Positions 1 to 8,096 of a DNA stretch of 32,002 nucleotides are shown here, piece after piece. The notes below the pieces were generated by a model. It did not search any database and was not told the origin of the DNA. It was given only the letters and a program-made list of their open reading frames with translations. Source of the DNA: Legionellaceae bacterium (lineage in GTDB: Bacteria > Pseudomonadota > Gammaproteobacteria > Legionellales > Legionellaceae); assembly GCA_030695645.1 (NCBI GenBank), contig JAUYQG010000089.1:1-32002 (forward strand). Direction: 5' to 3'. How positions within the stretch are numbered: the stretch's first letter is position 1; the number at the start of each line of letters is the position of its first letter. A program made the translations under genes and the position numbers.

Positions 1-54
1 TTAAAGATGGGATGGATTTTACCTCATACTGAGCATTTACATCAAATATCCCCT

Positions 55-141
55 GCCGGCTCCGAACGGGTGGGCACGCTACCGCTTTGCCCACCCTACG
101 TTCTACCATTATGGGTATGTTATTAAATTTGAGATCCCTTA
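55..141. repeat. Dispersed 87-bp repeat, copy A
   Basis: An 87-bp unit that recurs in inverted orientation at 31617-31703 with about five differences by eye. It contains a perfect 9-bp stem (GGGTGGGCA at 68-76 with TGCCCACCC at 88-96) and an 11-nt loop. It lies just downstream of the minus-strand PLP-enzyme gene, so the hairpin may also help end its transcript, although no clear U-tract follows. Degenerate relatives of the GTGGGCA/TGCCCAC hairpin occur near 2286-2322 and 12808-12868. The rest of 1-157 holds no gene that I can see. Confidence 0.8.
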
Positions 142-157
142 CATTTAAAGTACCAAT

Positions 158-1108
158 TTACAACATCTCCTGTGCCTGCATCCATTCATCTGAGGCAAAT
201 TTCGACATGTAGTTACGTATGGAATCGGGTAAAATCACCAAACATTTTTGTTCTTTATTCAAAAACTTAGCCGCTTGTAGGGCCCCCCACATTGCAGCGC
301 CACTGGAACCTCCAACCAACAGTCCTTCCTCACGAATCAGTCTACGTGCCATTTGAAGTGACTCTTTATCGCTCGTTTTCACGTACGCATCGATCAAACT
401 GTTATCCAACACATCAGGAAAAAAATCATAGCCTATTCCTTCAACGAGATATGGCTTTACTTCATCACCACCACCTAAAATTGAGCCGACAGGATCCACA
501 CCTATTATTTTAATTTTAGGATTATATTCTTTTAAACGTCGTGCAATACCTGTGATGGTACCACCTGTACCAACGCTTGCGACAACCATATGCAAGTCAT
601 CACCAAAATCATCAATAATCTCCTCCGCTGTTCCCAAATAATGAGCATTCGGATTATCCGGATTTGAATATTGATCTAAAATGTGAGCATTTGGAATCTC
701 TTGCTGTAACCGTTTGGCTAAGGAAATATGACTATCGGGATCATGCGATGCGGCCTCTGACGGTGTTCGGTAAATGACTGCCCCTAATCGCTCAAGAACC
801 ACCTGTTTTTCCTTGCTCATTTTTTCAGGCATTGTGATAATAACCTTGTAGCCCATGACCGCGCCTGCTAGTGCCATACCAATTCCAGTATTACCTGACG
901 TAGGTTCAATCAGCGTATCTCCAGGTTTAATACGGCCGCTTTTAGCCGCATTTTTTACCATTTCATAGCCAATTCTGTCTTTTACTGAACCGCCTGGATT
1001 AAAAAATTCACATTTCGCATACAGTCCACATGCCAACTCCGCACCAACTCGGTTGATCTTCACTACAGGTGTATGGCCGATCGTTTCAAGAATAGTGGTA
1101 TAAATCAT
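158..1108 (-). CDS. Cystathionine beta-synthase-like PLP enzyme (cysteine synthase family)
   Basis: A 316-residue fold-type II PLP enzyme of the cysteine synthase / cystathionine beta-synthase family. It should condense serine (or O-acetylserine) with homocysteine or sulfide in the cytosol. Visible motifs are the PLP lysine K43 in GGSVKDR, the substrate loop TSGNTG at 70-75, the phosphate-binding GTGGT at 180-184 and GGSSG near 266-270. The segment [13 protein letters not shown] (223-235) is much more typical of cystathionine beta-synthase than of CysK. The regulatory CBS-domain pair is absent, so only the catalytic core is present. The ATG has a GAGGA ribosome-binding site about 8 bases upstream. 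The gene lies 41 bp downstream of the 362-residue gene on the same strand. Substrate choice cannot be settled from sequence alone. Confidence 0.88.
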   Translation of the reverse strand: MIYTTILETIGHTPVVKINRVGAELACGLYAKCEFFNPGGSVKDRIGYEMVKNAAKSGRIKPGDTLIEPTSGNTGIGMALAGAVMGYKVIITMPEKMSKEKQVVLERLGAVIYRTPSEAASHDPDSHISLAKRLQQEIPNAHILDQYSNPDNPNAHYLGTAEEIIDDFGDDLHMVVASVGTGGTITGIARRLKEYNPKIKIIGVDPVGSILGGGDEVKPYLVEGIGYDFFPDVLDNSLIDAYVKTSDKESLQMARRLIREEGLLVGGSSGAAMWGALQAAKFLNKEQKCLVILPDSIRNYMSKFASDEWMQAQEML

Positions 1109-1149
1109 GGTCAGTCCTCATAAAGTTACCCTGATATTATGATTCTGAC

Positions 1150-2238
1150 TCATAAATAAGAATCTATCAAATCTAAACTCATTTCATCCAAACTGACTGC
1201 CCGAGCAATGGCAGTCAACAATTGTTCCATAATTTCAGCATCGTAACTACTAAATGGCATCAAAGTCGGCATCACACCCTCACTAGAGCTCGTTATGTCT
1301 GCAAAATAATATTGATTTCCACACTCAGTACCAATTCGCGTACGTTGCCTATTGGTTTCATATAAACCTTGATTATAAATTGATTTTAAATGGCTTAGTG
1401 TCAAATCACCAGCTTGAACCATCGCCACCAAATTAGCCTTAATATGAATAAACCGGTTAATAATTTCCTCATCGGCAGCAGACAACTTGGCATGAAGTTC
1501 AGCTAACGTAAAACAACACGTAATCTGCTCAGAAACTGGCTTCAGCGACGAGTGAATAGGGTGATTGAGCACGCGTTCCCAAACCGCATCGGATACCAAC
1601 GGCATGAAATACGTTTCAGCCTGTAATTGTAACACCGGGACCATCTGGATATCTGAATTATGTTCATGTTTATTGGTACCATAGTGATAGCGTGCGGGTA
1701 TGTCACTAGTCGTATTGACATGCCAAATTTCAATAGATAAATGCAATGCCTTTGCTAATGCTCCCATACTAAATTTATCGGGCTGTGGCAGAAAAGCGTG
1801 CATGAAATCTCGCAGTCGCTCTGTCTGACCGTGTGAAAATGCCCCTCGATAAGGCACAGGGTTGTGACACAACTCATCAAAAGCAATACGACCCAGGGTA
1901 TATGCCAGCGTATCAATAAACTCTCGTTTTAAACGATCACTGACCATATGTCTTTTTGTGCTGTCCGAACCTACTAACACATCAATTAAGGTTTGATGGA
2001 TTGGGAAATAACGAATATGCCGCTCAAATATCGTTGTAGCCCAATGCTTTTTGACTATCGTTGTATGTTGAGAGGAGTTCATACCTAGCAAATACCCCAT
2101 TATCCAAACCGCAACCGCACGGAATCCGGACCCGCCAACATCAATAAAAAAGGGTTGGTCTCGTTGAGAAAGTATCGTAGACTTTGACGCATGGACCATA
2201 TTTTGTTGATTCACATTATTTAAAATTCGTTTTATCAT
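1150..2238 (-). CDS. Uncharacterised protein, possible degenerate OTU-like fold
   Basis: A 362-residue protein I do not firmly recognise, with no signal peptide or membrane segment. Three stretches resemble an OTU cysteine-protease domain. DVGGSGFRAVAVW (33-45) lines up with the OTU nucleophile motif (D-G-x-C-x-F-R-A), a mid-region ALAKALHLSIEIWHV resembles the helix-strand before the active-site end, and VLQLQAETYFMPLV resembles the terminal strand with its HY. In this alignment the catalytic Cys becomes Ser37 and the His becomes Thr, so the protein would be inactive as a deubiquitinase. The alignment is by eye only. The start has a GGAG site 7 bases upstream. It is cotranscribable with the PLP enzyme and divergent from the methyltransferase gene. 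Confidence 0.6.
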   Translation of the reverse strand: MIKRILNNVNQQNMVHASKSTILSQRDQPFFIDVGGSGFRAVAVWIMGYLLGMNSSQHTTIVKKHWATTIFERHIRYFPIHQTLIDVLVGSDSTKRHMVSDRLKREFIDTLAYTLGRIAFDELCHNPVPYRGAFSHGQTERLRDFMHAFLPQPDKFSMGALAKALHLSIEIWHVNTTSDIPARYHYGTNKHEHNSDIQMVPVLQLQAETYFMPLVSDAVWERVLNHPIHSSLKPVSEQITCCFTLAELHAKLSAADEEIINRFIHIKANLVAMVQAGDLTLSHLKSIYNQGLYETNRQRTRIGTECGNQYYFADITSSSEGVMPTLMPFSSYDAEIMEQLLTAIARAVSLDEMSLDLIDSYL

Positions 2239-2272
2239 GAATCACTCCAACTACTCAGATTACTGCGATTCT

Positions 2273-2363
2273 CAACTTTTCTGATGGGTGTCGCTATCGC
2301 TTATTTGCCCACCCTGCGATCCATTTATAATATATTAGCTGCGCGTGATCATCAGAAAAGTTG
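2273..2363. repeat. Short inverted-repeat element in the divergent promoter region
   Basis: Perfect 14-bp inverted repeats CAACTTTTCTGATG (2273-2286) and its complement (2350-2363) bracket a degenerate copy of the GTGGGCA/TGCCCAC hairpin. The unit sits in the 256-bp gap between the divergent 362-residue gene and the methyltransferase gene. It looks like a small non-autonomous element. No target duplication is obvious at its edges, and no other gene is seen in the gap. Confidence 0.5.
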
Positions 2364-2494
2364 GCAATTACGTTACACTTACCCATAGTATAGCAGCACC
2401 GCAAAGAATGGCATTTAAAAAGCATAAATATTTTATTTGAGCATGTGTTGTGAAAAACAACCATACTACGGTTTCTCATCATTACAACTAAGAA

Positions 2495-3193
2495 GTGATT
2501 CAAATAATGTTTATTATTCTATTCATCATTGGACTTATTCTGTTTATCAATCACCTGAAATCTTGGAGACAATTCAAAATATGGCGATGGCAACGAGCCT
2601 TGTGTACACAAAAACATAGCAAAACCTTACAAAAAATTAGTGCCGATATTAATGGTTTTGCCTTATCTCGGCAAGCACGAGCAAAAGGTGATGCGTTAGA
2701 ATATGTGTATGGCGAAATTGATTTTTTATCGTTTATCGCCTTGTTAACACTAACCAAACCAGACCACAATACCGTATTTTATGATTTAGGTAGTGGCACT
2801 GGAAAAGCTGTTTTTGCTTGCTCAATGATATTTCCGGTTAAGAAAAGTTGTGGCATTGAACTATTTCATGAGCTTCATCTTGCGGCTCGGACACAACTAA
2901 AGCAATTATTAAAATTATCCGACTATGAAGTCGTTGCCAGGCGTATTCACTTTATTCAAGGTAATTTTTTACAAACCGATTTTTATGACGCCACGTTAAT
3001 TTTCATTAACGCAACTGGGTATTTTGGGGATACATGGATTGCTTTGAATAATCGTTTAGAAGACCTACCAATAGGTACAATTGTCATTACGACAACCAAA
3101 CAATTATTATCGAGTAGGTATACAATACAACGGGTAACAGCGGTGCAAATGAGCTGGGGAATTGTAAGAGCATATATTCATATGAAAACTTAG
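2495..3193 (+). CDS. Membrane-anchored DOT1-like class I methyltransferase
   Basis: A 232-residue SAM-dependent methyltransferase. An N-terminal hydrophobic helix (about residues 1-20, FIILFIIGLILFI) precedes a Rossmann-type domain. VYGEIDF (71-77), FYDLGSGTGKAV (95-106, motif I) and CGIELFHELH (119-128, motif II) match the pattern of DOT1-type methyltransferases, and GNFL with FINATGYF fits the later motifs. Bacterial members are widespread and mostly of unknown substrate, so histone or other protein methylation is only a possibility. The GTG at 2495 gives the longest product. The ATG at 2507, five codons in, has AGAAG about 11 bases upstream and is an alternative start. The protein is probably tethered to the inner membrane with its catalytic domain in the cytosol. 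Confidence 0.75.
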   Translation: MIQIMFIILFIIGLILFINHLKSWRQFKIWRWQRALCTQKHSKTLQKISADINGFALSRQARAKGDALEYVYGEIDFLSFIALLTLTKPDHNTVFYDLGSGTGKAVFACSMIFPVKKSCGIELFHELHLAARTQLKQLLKLSDYEVVARRIHFIQGNFLQTDFYDATLIFINATGYFGDTWIALNNRLEDLPIGTIVITTTKQLLSSRYTIQRVTAVQMSWGIVRAYIHMKT

Positions 3194-3274
3194 ATCATCT
3201 TGTCATACACTGAAAATCAGTATATTCTAAACGAATCTAACTAAAATTTGACCGCCCAGGAACGCGAGGTTGGT

Positions 3275-3589
3275 ATGATAAAATCAGAGCTTATTGCTCG
3301 TCTTGCTGCAAAAATGACTCATTTACCTGAACGAGTGGTGACGGACAGCGTTAACCAACTCCTGCAATTGATGAGCGAATCACTCGTCAAGGGTCAACGT
3401 ATTGAAATTCGTGGTTTTGGTAGTTTTACTCTCCACTACCGACCGCCTCGTAATGCACATAATCCAAAAACTGGAGAGCGCGTTAAGACGGCCGCAAAAT
3501 ATAGCCCGCATTTCAAACCTGGCAAAGAGCTACGTGAGCGTATTGATGAAGCCAAGAATCGAACGCCTATTAAAGAAGATCAGGAATGA
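3275..3589 (+). CDS. ihfB: Integration host factor beta subunit
   Basis: A 104-residue HU/IHF-family DNA-bending protein. It begins [11 protein letters not shown] and carries the family signature [21 protein letters not shown], including the Pro-tipped beta arm that intercalates into DNA, followed by [21 protein letters not shown]. These are the hallmarks of the beta subunit, which pairs with IHF alpha to make sharp bends at specific sites used in recombination, transposition and promoter activation. I chose the ATG at 3275 because CGAGGT sits 5-6 bases upstream; an upstream in-frame TTG at 3248 has no such support. The C-terminal tail is charged. The gene converges with dcd across two hairpins. 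Confidence 0.93.
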   Translation: MIKSELIARLAAKMTHLPERVVTDSVNQLLQLMSESLVKGQRIEIRGFGSFTLHYRPPRNAHNPKTGERVKTAAKYSPHFKPGKELRERIDEAKNRTPIKEDQE

Positions 3590-3613
3590 GGTTTTTGGGT
3601 ATCATGTCACAAT

Positions 3614-3662
3614 CGCCGGAAAATTAGTCCGCGGTACGTAGCGAGGACTAATTTTCCCGGCG
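3614..3662. terminator. Long palindrome between convergent ihfB and dcd
   Basis: A 17/18-bp inverted repeat (3614-3630 with 3645-3662, one bulged G) with loop GCGGTACGTAGCGA. It lies between convergent genes and its arms contain A/T-rich stretches, so it could act as a terminator in both directions. The loop shares GTAGCGAG with the palindromes at 7981, 10988 and 17484, which suggests a related repeat family. Confidence 0.6.
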
Positions 3663-3680
3663 AAGTTCGCGGGTAATTTC

Positions 3681-3701
3681 CCCAGCACGCGCCGTGCTGG
3701 G
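3681..3701. terminator. Perfect 9-bp hairpin beside dcd stop
   Basis: CCCAGCACG (3681-3689) pairs perfectly with CGTGCTGGG (3693-3701) across a three-base loop. It lies 7 bp beyond the end of dcd. There is no following U-run, so it is either a weak terminator or a 3'-end-stabilising hairpin for the dcd transcript. Confidence 0.5.
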
Positions 3702-3708
3702 TGAGCAG

Positions 3709-4275
3709 TCACGTTCGTGGTAGAGTTACACCGGTTTGACCTTGATATTTACCTTGACGATCTCGATAGGATACAGCACAAACTTCATCCGCTTCCAAGA
3801 ATATCATCTGAGCTACGCCTTCATTGGCATAAATTTTAGCTGGTAATGTCGTGGTATTGGAAAATTCCAGCGTGACATGCCCCTCCCACTCAGGCTCCAA
3901 AGGAGTCACATTCACAATAATCCCACACCGTGCGTAGGTGGATTTACCAAGACAAATAGTAAGCACATTGCGAGGGATACGAAAATACTCGATCGTACGA
4001 GCTAATGCGAATGAATTGGGGGGAATAATACAAACATCAGACTGAACATCAACAAAACTACTCTCATCAAACGCTTTTGGGTCAACAATTGCAGAGTTTA
4101 TATTGGTAAAAATTTTAAACTCATTCGAACAACGAACATCGTATCCGTAACTAGAAACACCATACGATATAATGCGTCCCACCTCATTTTCGCGCTTCTG
4201 ACCGGATTGAAACGGGGTAATCATCCCGTGTTCCAGTGCCATTCTTTCTATCCATTGATCTGATTTGATAGCCAT
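3709..4275 (-). CDS. dcd: dCTP deaminase
   Basis: A 188-residue homotrimeric dCTP deaminase, the usual proteobacterial length. It converts dCTP to dUTP and so feeds thymidylate synthesis. Recognisable motifs are SSYGYDVRC (41-49), the nucleotide-binding GKSTYARCG (110-118, with Lys111 and Arg116), [17 protein letters not shown] (124-140) with catalytic Glu137, and the C-terminal GKYQGQTG triphosphate lid. It is a free-standing, monofunctional enzyme. Its upstream region is occupied by an inverted-repeat element (4309-4535), leaving only about 33 bp of host DNA before the ATG, so its promoter may lie in that element or be shared with lbtU. Confidence 0.96.
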   Translation of the reverse strand: MAIKSDQWIERMALEHGMITPFQSGQKRENEVGRIISYGVSSYGYDVRCSNEFKIFTNINSAIVDPKAFDESSFVDVQSDVCIIPPNSFALARTIEYFRIPRNVLTICLGKSTYARCGIIVNVTPLEPEWEGHVTLEFSNTTTLPAKIYANEGVAQMIFLEADEVCAVSYRDRQGKYQGQTGVTLPRT

Positions 4276-4308
4276 ACATCCCTCACATTTAATATGGAAA
4301 CGGTATTA

Positions 4309-4535
4309 CTGGACGTTGGACAAATAAGATCCGGTTTTTACAAGCCCGTGGGCGTGCCCGAGCCCACCCGTTACCCGATGGTTGAAGGTAACGTGTAACG
4401 AATTAAGTGGTGTTTTGAGAATAACACAAAGATTCTCAAAATCTCATTTAATTCCCAGTCTTTCCCCAAGGCCTTTCGGTAACATGCGGGCACGCTCACG
4501 GGCTCGTATTAGATCGAGGTTTGTCCAATGTCCAG
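4309..4535. mobile_element. MITE-like element with 6-bp target duplication (227 bp)
   Basis: Terminal inverted repeats CTGGACGTTGGACAAA (4309-4324) and its near-complement (4520-4535, one mismatch) continue inward imperfectly for about 50 bp, including AGCCCGTGGGCGTGCCCG facing its complement near 4490-4505. The flanks GTATTA (4303-4308) and GTACTA (4536-4541) look like a 6-bp target duplication with one change. No transposase is encoded. The TIR core TGGACNTTGGACAAA is shared with the two elements around the Rpn gene, so all three may use the same transposase. The right flank contains the stop codon of lbtU. Confidence 0.7.
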
Positions 4536-4538
4536 GTA

Positions 4539-6290
4539 CTAGAAATATATCCCAATTTGAGCTAACAAGGTATCCGCTTTACCGCCTGTTCCAATGGTAT
4601 TCGCATTAACCAAGCCATTTGGTGCGGCTCCATTAGCAAACTGATATCGATTGTAATCAATATCATGTCGGTATTCCAAGCTTTCGACCGTGTCTTTCCA
4701 AATTGATATATTATACACAGCATTAACTCGATGCTGCGGTATATTCAACGCAAGAGATTGAGTGGACCATTGATAAGACGCAGCCACAGATGACGGTCTA
4801 TCAAACATGATAAATGTTATACCACCTTCCACCTGTGCGGCCTGTGGAAGCGCGCCCAATCCATTGTAACTTAAGTCATTTGGATTAAAGCGTCCTAATG
4901 AACTAGCCCATTCCAAAGTAATATTATATCGATCAAAACTGGTAACAAGGTGCGCATCGATACCTGCCGTTTTATGAACATTTTCATTTCCGTTCGTAAC
5001 GGAAGAAAAGCCACCAAATGTGGTTCTGGGTATTGAGCCCGTCGATTGCATACCGCCGGCATCATCCAACGAACTAATGAGACTGACACCCACCTCAGTT
5101 GTCGCTCGAAATGCGTCAACGATATACCCTAGGTTCACACCACCAACACCAGTACTTCCCAGCGTTGTATCGCTCCTAAATCCGTACAAGGCAGCAAACA
5201 AGCCAGTACTCTCTTTCGATTTGTATCCCAAAATTACAGGTCTAGCTTTGGTACGTGCCAGCATCATAGGTAATGTCGGACTCACCATGGACGTTGAAAA
5301 TCGACCAAAGGGTGCAAACAATTGACCGGCGGTAAGATAAAGTGGGGACTTGTCTAAATCTCCAATATTAACAAAGCCCATGTTTAAGCCAATTGACGAA
5401 TTCGAAACGCGTTGACCACCACCTGATGGAGGTGCGGCGTTATAGGCAAGTCCCATATAAGCCTCAACTTTATCATTCAAAATCGCAGCAATATCCAGTT
5501 CATCTGAACCGAGATTCCAGTCACCTCTTGAGCGACCAAAATACGGTTGTCCGATAGTTCCTAATGGCTCGACCTTTCCGCTTATTGCTAAAATCGGTCG
5601 GTTTGGCATGGGATATCCCATTTTTTCATAGGCTCGATCCAGACTTCGGCGTTGCTGCATCAAGCGTATATCTCGATTAATACTTGAGATATTTACGATG
5701 TAGTCAGAACCATCAAATGCGGGTCGACTTCCTAAGTAGGGTGATGAAACAACGGGGGTTCCTGCTATGTAGGTCAATACATGATTATCAGCAACTAGTG
5801 CCGTTGGATAAAAATCGACTGACTCAGGATCCGCATCTTCCAATGAATGAACGCTCACCATACTGCTGTGAAAAACCGGCTCAGCTTGTTTTGCTGGCTT
5901 GCCGGAGAGTGGGGCTGGCGTTGTTTGTGATGCCTGGATTATTTTAGGTTGAGTCGCATCACGTGTTGTGGGCTGTTTATGCTGCTTAGCTTTGGGTTTA
6001 ACTTGTTTACTAATCGTTGGCTCTGGGGGTTGATTTGCCAACGGTACAGGTGTAGGTGCCGTTTTCACAATTGGGGCAGGTTGTGAGGCAACTGGAGCAT
6101 ATGTTTGATGATCGGCCTTAAGATTTGATTGATGAACCAATTGCTTTTGTAATTGATTTAATTGCGCTTGCATTGCTGCTGCTTGTTGTTGCAGTAGCTG
6201 AATTTGTTGTTGTAACGGCTCATCACTTGCATAAGTGATTTCTGGTAGTATAACAAGCATCATAGCGAGAAGCAGGACTTTGTGTTTCAT
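4539..6290 (-). CDS. lbtU: LbtU-family siderophore porin
   Basis: A 583-residue outer-membrane protein. It has an N-terminal signal peptide (MKHKVLLLAMMLVILPEITYA), then a Gln-rich coiled coil (about 25-55), a Pro/Lys-rich linker to about residue 140, and a long beta-barrel-like region ending in the typical C-terminal Phe (IGIYF). This arrangement matches Legionella LbtU, a TonB-independent receptor for the siderophore legiobactin. The assignment rests on overall architecture, since I cannot align it here. The gene is followed immediately by a MITE-like element whose target duplication includes the TAG stop codon. It precedes dcd on the same strand but is probably a separate unit. No clear Fur box was seen upstream. 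Confidence 0.75.
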   Translation of the reverse strand: MKHKVLLLAMMLVILPEITYASDEPLQQQIQLLQQQAAAMQAQLNQLQKQLVHQSNLKADHQTYAPVASQPAPIVKTAPTPVPLANQPPEPTISKQVKPKAKQHKQPTTRDATQPKIIQASQTTPAPLSGKPAKQAEPVFHSSMVSVHSLEDADPESVDFYPTALVADNHVLTYIAGTPVVSSPYLGSRPAFDGSDYIVNISSINRDIRLMQQRRSLDRAYEKMGYPMPNRPILAISGKVEPLGTIGQPYFGRSRGDWNLGSDELDIAAILNDKVEAYMGLAYNAAPPSGGGQRVSNSSIGLNMGFVNIGDLDKSPLYLTAGQLFAPFGRFSTSMVSPTLPMMLARTKARPVILGYKSKESTGLFAALYGFRSDTTLGSTGVGGVNLGYIVDAFRATTEVGVSLISSLDDAGGMQSTGSIPRTTFGGFSSVTNGNENVHKTAGIDAHLVTSFDRYNITLEWASSLGRFNPNDLSYNGLGALPQAAQVEGGITFIMFDRPSSVAASYQWSTQSLALNIPQHRVNAVYNISIWKDTVESLEYRHDIDYNRYQFANGAAPNGLVNANTIGTGGKADTLLAQIGIYF

Positions 6291-6361
6291 ACAGCAATAC
6301 TCCTTAATGTTTTTTTTATTGGCGTGTTGGGTTTGCTTTTTCTAATTAAACGTTTGCGCGC

Positions 6362-6367
6362 ATTATA
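6362..6367 (-). promoter_or_regulatory. Candidate -10 element for lbtU
   Basis: A perfect TATAAT on the minus strand about 70 bases upstream of the lbtU start. The hexamer at the -35 position is poor, which would fit an activated or regulated promoter. No Fur-box-like palindrome was recognised nearby, although iron regulation would be expected. Confidence 0.35.
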
Positions 6368-6475
6368 CTTTGCAATCGTTTTTCTGGCTATAGAAAGTAG
6401 AACTATTTCTTAGGGGAGGTTGGGGAACAGGTGCAGATTTAGTCAATCGATATGGGTTAAATGGATTTTAAGGCA

Positions 6476-6508
6476 TAAAAAAACCCGCCTCAAGGGCGGG
6501 TTTTTTTA
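6476..6508 (-). terminator. Rho-independent terminator of the MOMP gene
   Basis: A CCCGCC/GGCGGG stem (6484-6489 with 6495-6500), loop TCAAG, flanked by A and T runs that extend the stem. Read on the minus strand it ends in a run of seven T. It lies 13 bp after the MOMP stop codon. The A-run on the other side would allow it to work in the plus direction as well. Confidence 0.9.
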
Positions 6509-6520
6509 TACTGCTAGCAA

Positions 6521-7525
6521 TTAAGCTACGTTGCCAAGCCATTTCAAGCCAATGAAAGGACCTTCTAAACCGAAGTCACCAGTTTCAAGGTTATCAGTCA
6601 CTTTACCACCTTGTGCACGGATTGGGTTGAAGTAGTTGACCCACATCCAACCAACATCCAATGTCAAGTCACCTTGTGCCATGGCATAAGAGTAAGTGGC
6701 GCCCAATTTAGCTTCTAATTCAGGAACAACAATCGTAGATGAACTGTTCACTGTTACAGAACGACCATTAATTAGGTCTGTACGAACTTGGTTGAACTTA
6801 GAAGAACCCGCTAATAGAGACGCAGCACCATTAGCATAAATTCCTAGGCCATTACCCCAATCATACGCCATATCTGTTCCTAAACGAGGACCGAAGCCAT
6901 TGTAAGAAACATCCGTTGAACGAGTTGAATTGAAAGGTAGAGAAGCTGTTGACGTAATCACAGTTCCTTGTAAATGCGATGAACCATCAGCAGTCAAACG
7001 AGCGTATTCAAAGCCACCATGGAACCGAATGCTTTTGTTCTCACCGAAATCAACATGTTGACCGAACTCTAGGTTCACAGCATCCCAATGTGGGTCAATA
7101 GTACTGCTAATTCTATTAAATGTTGTTGAAGTTCCTGCAAGATTTCTGATGAATAGGTCAGAAGTAGGATCGATATCAATTGCTCTGCTTCCGTTAAAGC
7201 CACCAGAATGAGAGTTGTTAATGTGATACCAATTCAAGTTCAAGTCGTTACCAGTGTTGAAGTGGTAAGAACCTTCTACCATGAATCCCCAGCCCCATTG
7301 TGGGTTTCTATCTAAATCAACTGTGTTAGTCGTAGTAGTTACACTTCGAGCAGCCGAGCCAGCATTAGCCTGTAAATACAAAGCTTTTGCGCCCAAATCC
7401 CAAGCAGTGCTTTCGCAAGGAACAGTAACATTTACTGCGCTACAAACAGGACCCATTGAACCGGCGAATACTGCGCCGCTACCTAAAGCAAGAACAGCTA
7501 CAGCTGTTTTTTTAAGATTTAACAT
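6521..7525 (-). CDS. Legionella-type major outer membrane protein
   Basis: A 334-residue outer-membrane beta-barrel. The signal peptide ([17 protein letters not shown], cleaved near AVFA-G) and the first mature residues [21 protein letters not shown] are strongly reminiscent of the Legionella major outer membrane protein family, including the paired cysteines used for disulfide cross-linking. Repeated alternating strands such as [13 protein letters not shown] and FIGLKWLG support a barrel of the MOMP type. The ATG at 7525 is chosen because GGAGA sits 5 bases upstream; an in-frame extension to 7576 is highly basic and would spoil the signal peptide. Two sigma-70-type promoters lie upstream and a strong terminator downstream, as expected for an abundant monocistronic gene. 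Confidence 0.88.
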   Translation of the reverse strand: MLNLKKTAVAVLALGSGAVFAGSMGPVCSAVNVTVPCESTAWDLGAKALYLQANAGSAARSVTTTTNTVDLDRNPQWGWGFMVEGSYHFNTGNDLNLNWYHINNSHSGGFNGSRAIDIDPTSDLFIRNLAGTSTTFNRISSTIDPHWDAVNLEFGQHVDFGENKSIRFHGGFEYARLTADGSSHLQGTVITSTASLPFNSTRSTDVSYNGFGPRLGTDMAYDWGNGLGIYANGAASLLAGSSKFNQVRTDLINGRSVTVNSSSTIVVPELEAKLGATYSYAMAQGDLTLDVGWMWVNYFNPIRAQGGKVTDNLETGDFGLEGPFIGLKWLGNVA

Positions 7526-7635
7526 ACTTTTCTCCACTTTTTTATTATTAAACTTCCGTTTTTTCGTAAAAGCCACAACTTAGCATTGACTTCAGTACGC
7601 CATCATCGCTCTAATCCGAAAACGTACTTGAGACG

Positions 7636-7664
7636 ATTATCAGGCCTGAAATCCCAATTGTCAA
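7636..7664 (-). promoter_or_regulatory. Strong sigma-70 promoter of the MOMP gene (proximal)
   Basis: On the minus strand a consensus -35 TTGACA (7659-7664) is separated by 17 bp from -10 GATAAT (7636-7641). Transcription would begin near 7629, giving a leader of about 100 bases before the MOMP ATG. Confidence 0.75.
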
Positions 7665-7745
7665 CAGTAGTGCTGCAAATTTATCATCGTTAAATTAGAA
7701 AAATCCGCCATAAACTGCTGTGGAATGCTACAATCTAGAAAACCA

Positions 7746-7773
7746 GTATTATGGCAGATTTGTTTTTTGTCAA
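7746..7773 (-). promoter_or_regulatory. Second upstream MOMP promoter (distal)
   Basis: Consensus -35 TTGACA (7768-7773), 16-bp spacer and -10 TAATAC (7746-7751) on the minus strand, about 110 bp upstream of the first promoter. The -10 is weaker. Confidence 0.5.
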
Positions 7774-7980
7774 CGTTTTTCTTCAGCTTTCTTTGTTTTT
7801 TACAAATTCCGCCTATTTATGGGTGTATTCAAGTGTGCCTATTTTGAGGTTTGTCCAAACTTCAGTTGATTAAAGTGCCTCCTTAAATGTTGCAGACAAA
7901 CAAATATAATGATATTAATTCAACTTCTCGGTTCACGACGAATTCTTCTTAATTTTGATAGGTTAAAAGCATTCGTATTA

Positions 7981-8055
7981 TCCTAGAAGAAGCAGTTGAA
8001 GCCGTAGCGAGAAGGCCTAGGTCTTCGTAGCAGGCTTCAACTGCTTCTTCTAGGA
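7981..8055. repeat. Palindromic repeat element, copy 1
   Basis: Perfect 23-bp inverted repeats (7981-8003 and 8033-8055) with the core AGCAGTTGAAGCC and a 29-nt interior beginning GTAGCGAG. Sister copies are at 10988 (one arm only) and 17484-17554. It lies just upstream of the AurF-like gene in a 520-bp gap that otherwise holds the MOMP promoters. No coding capacity and no clear target duplication. Confidence 0.8.
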
Positions 8056-8096
8056 TTATAAGGGGGCTGGGTTCTATTTCAATCAAACGGAGCTTA

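Noticed and set aside
6291-6480. Fur box in front of lbtU
   Set aside because: No 19-bp GATAATGATAATCATTATC-like palindrome is present, so iron control is only an expectation.
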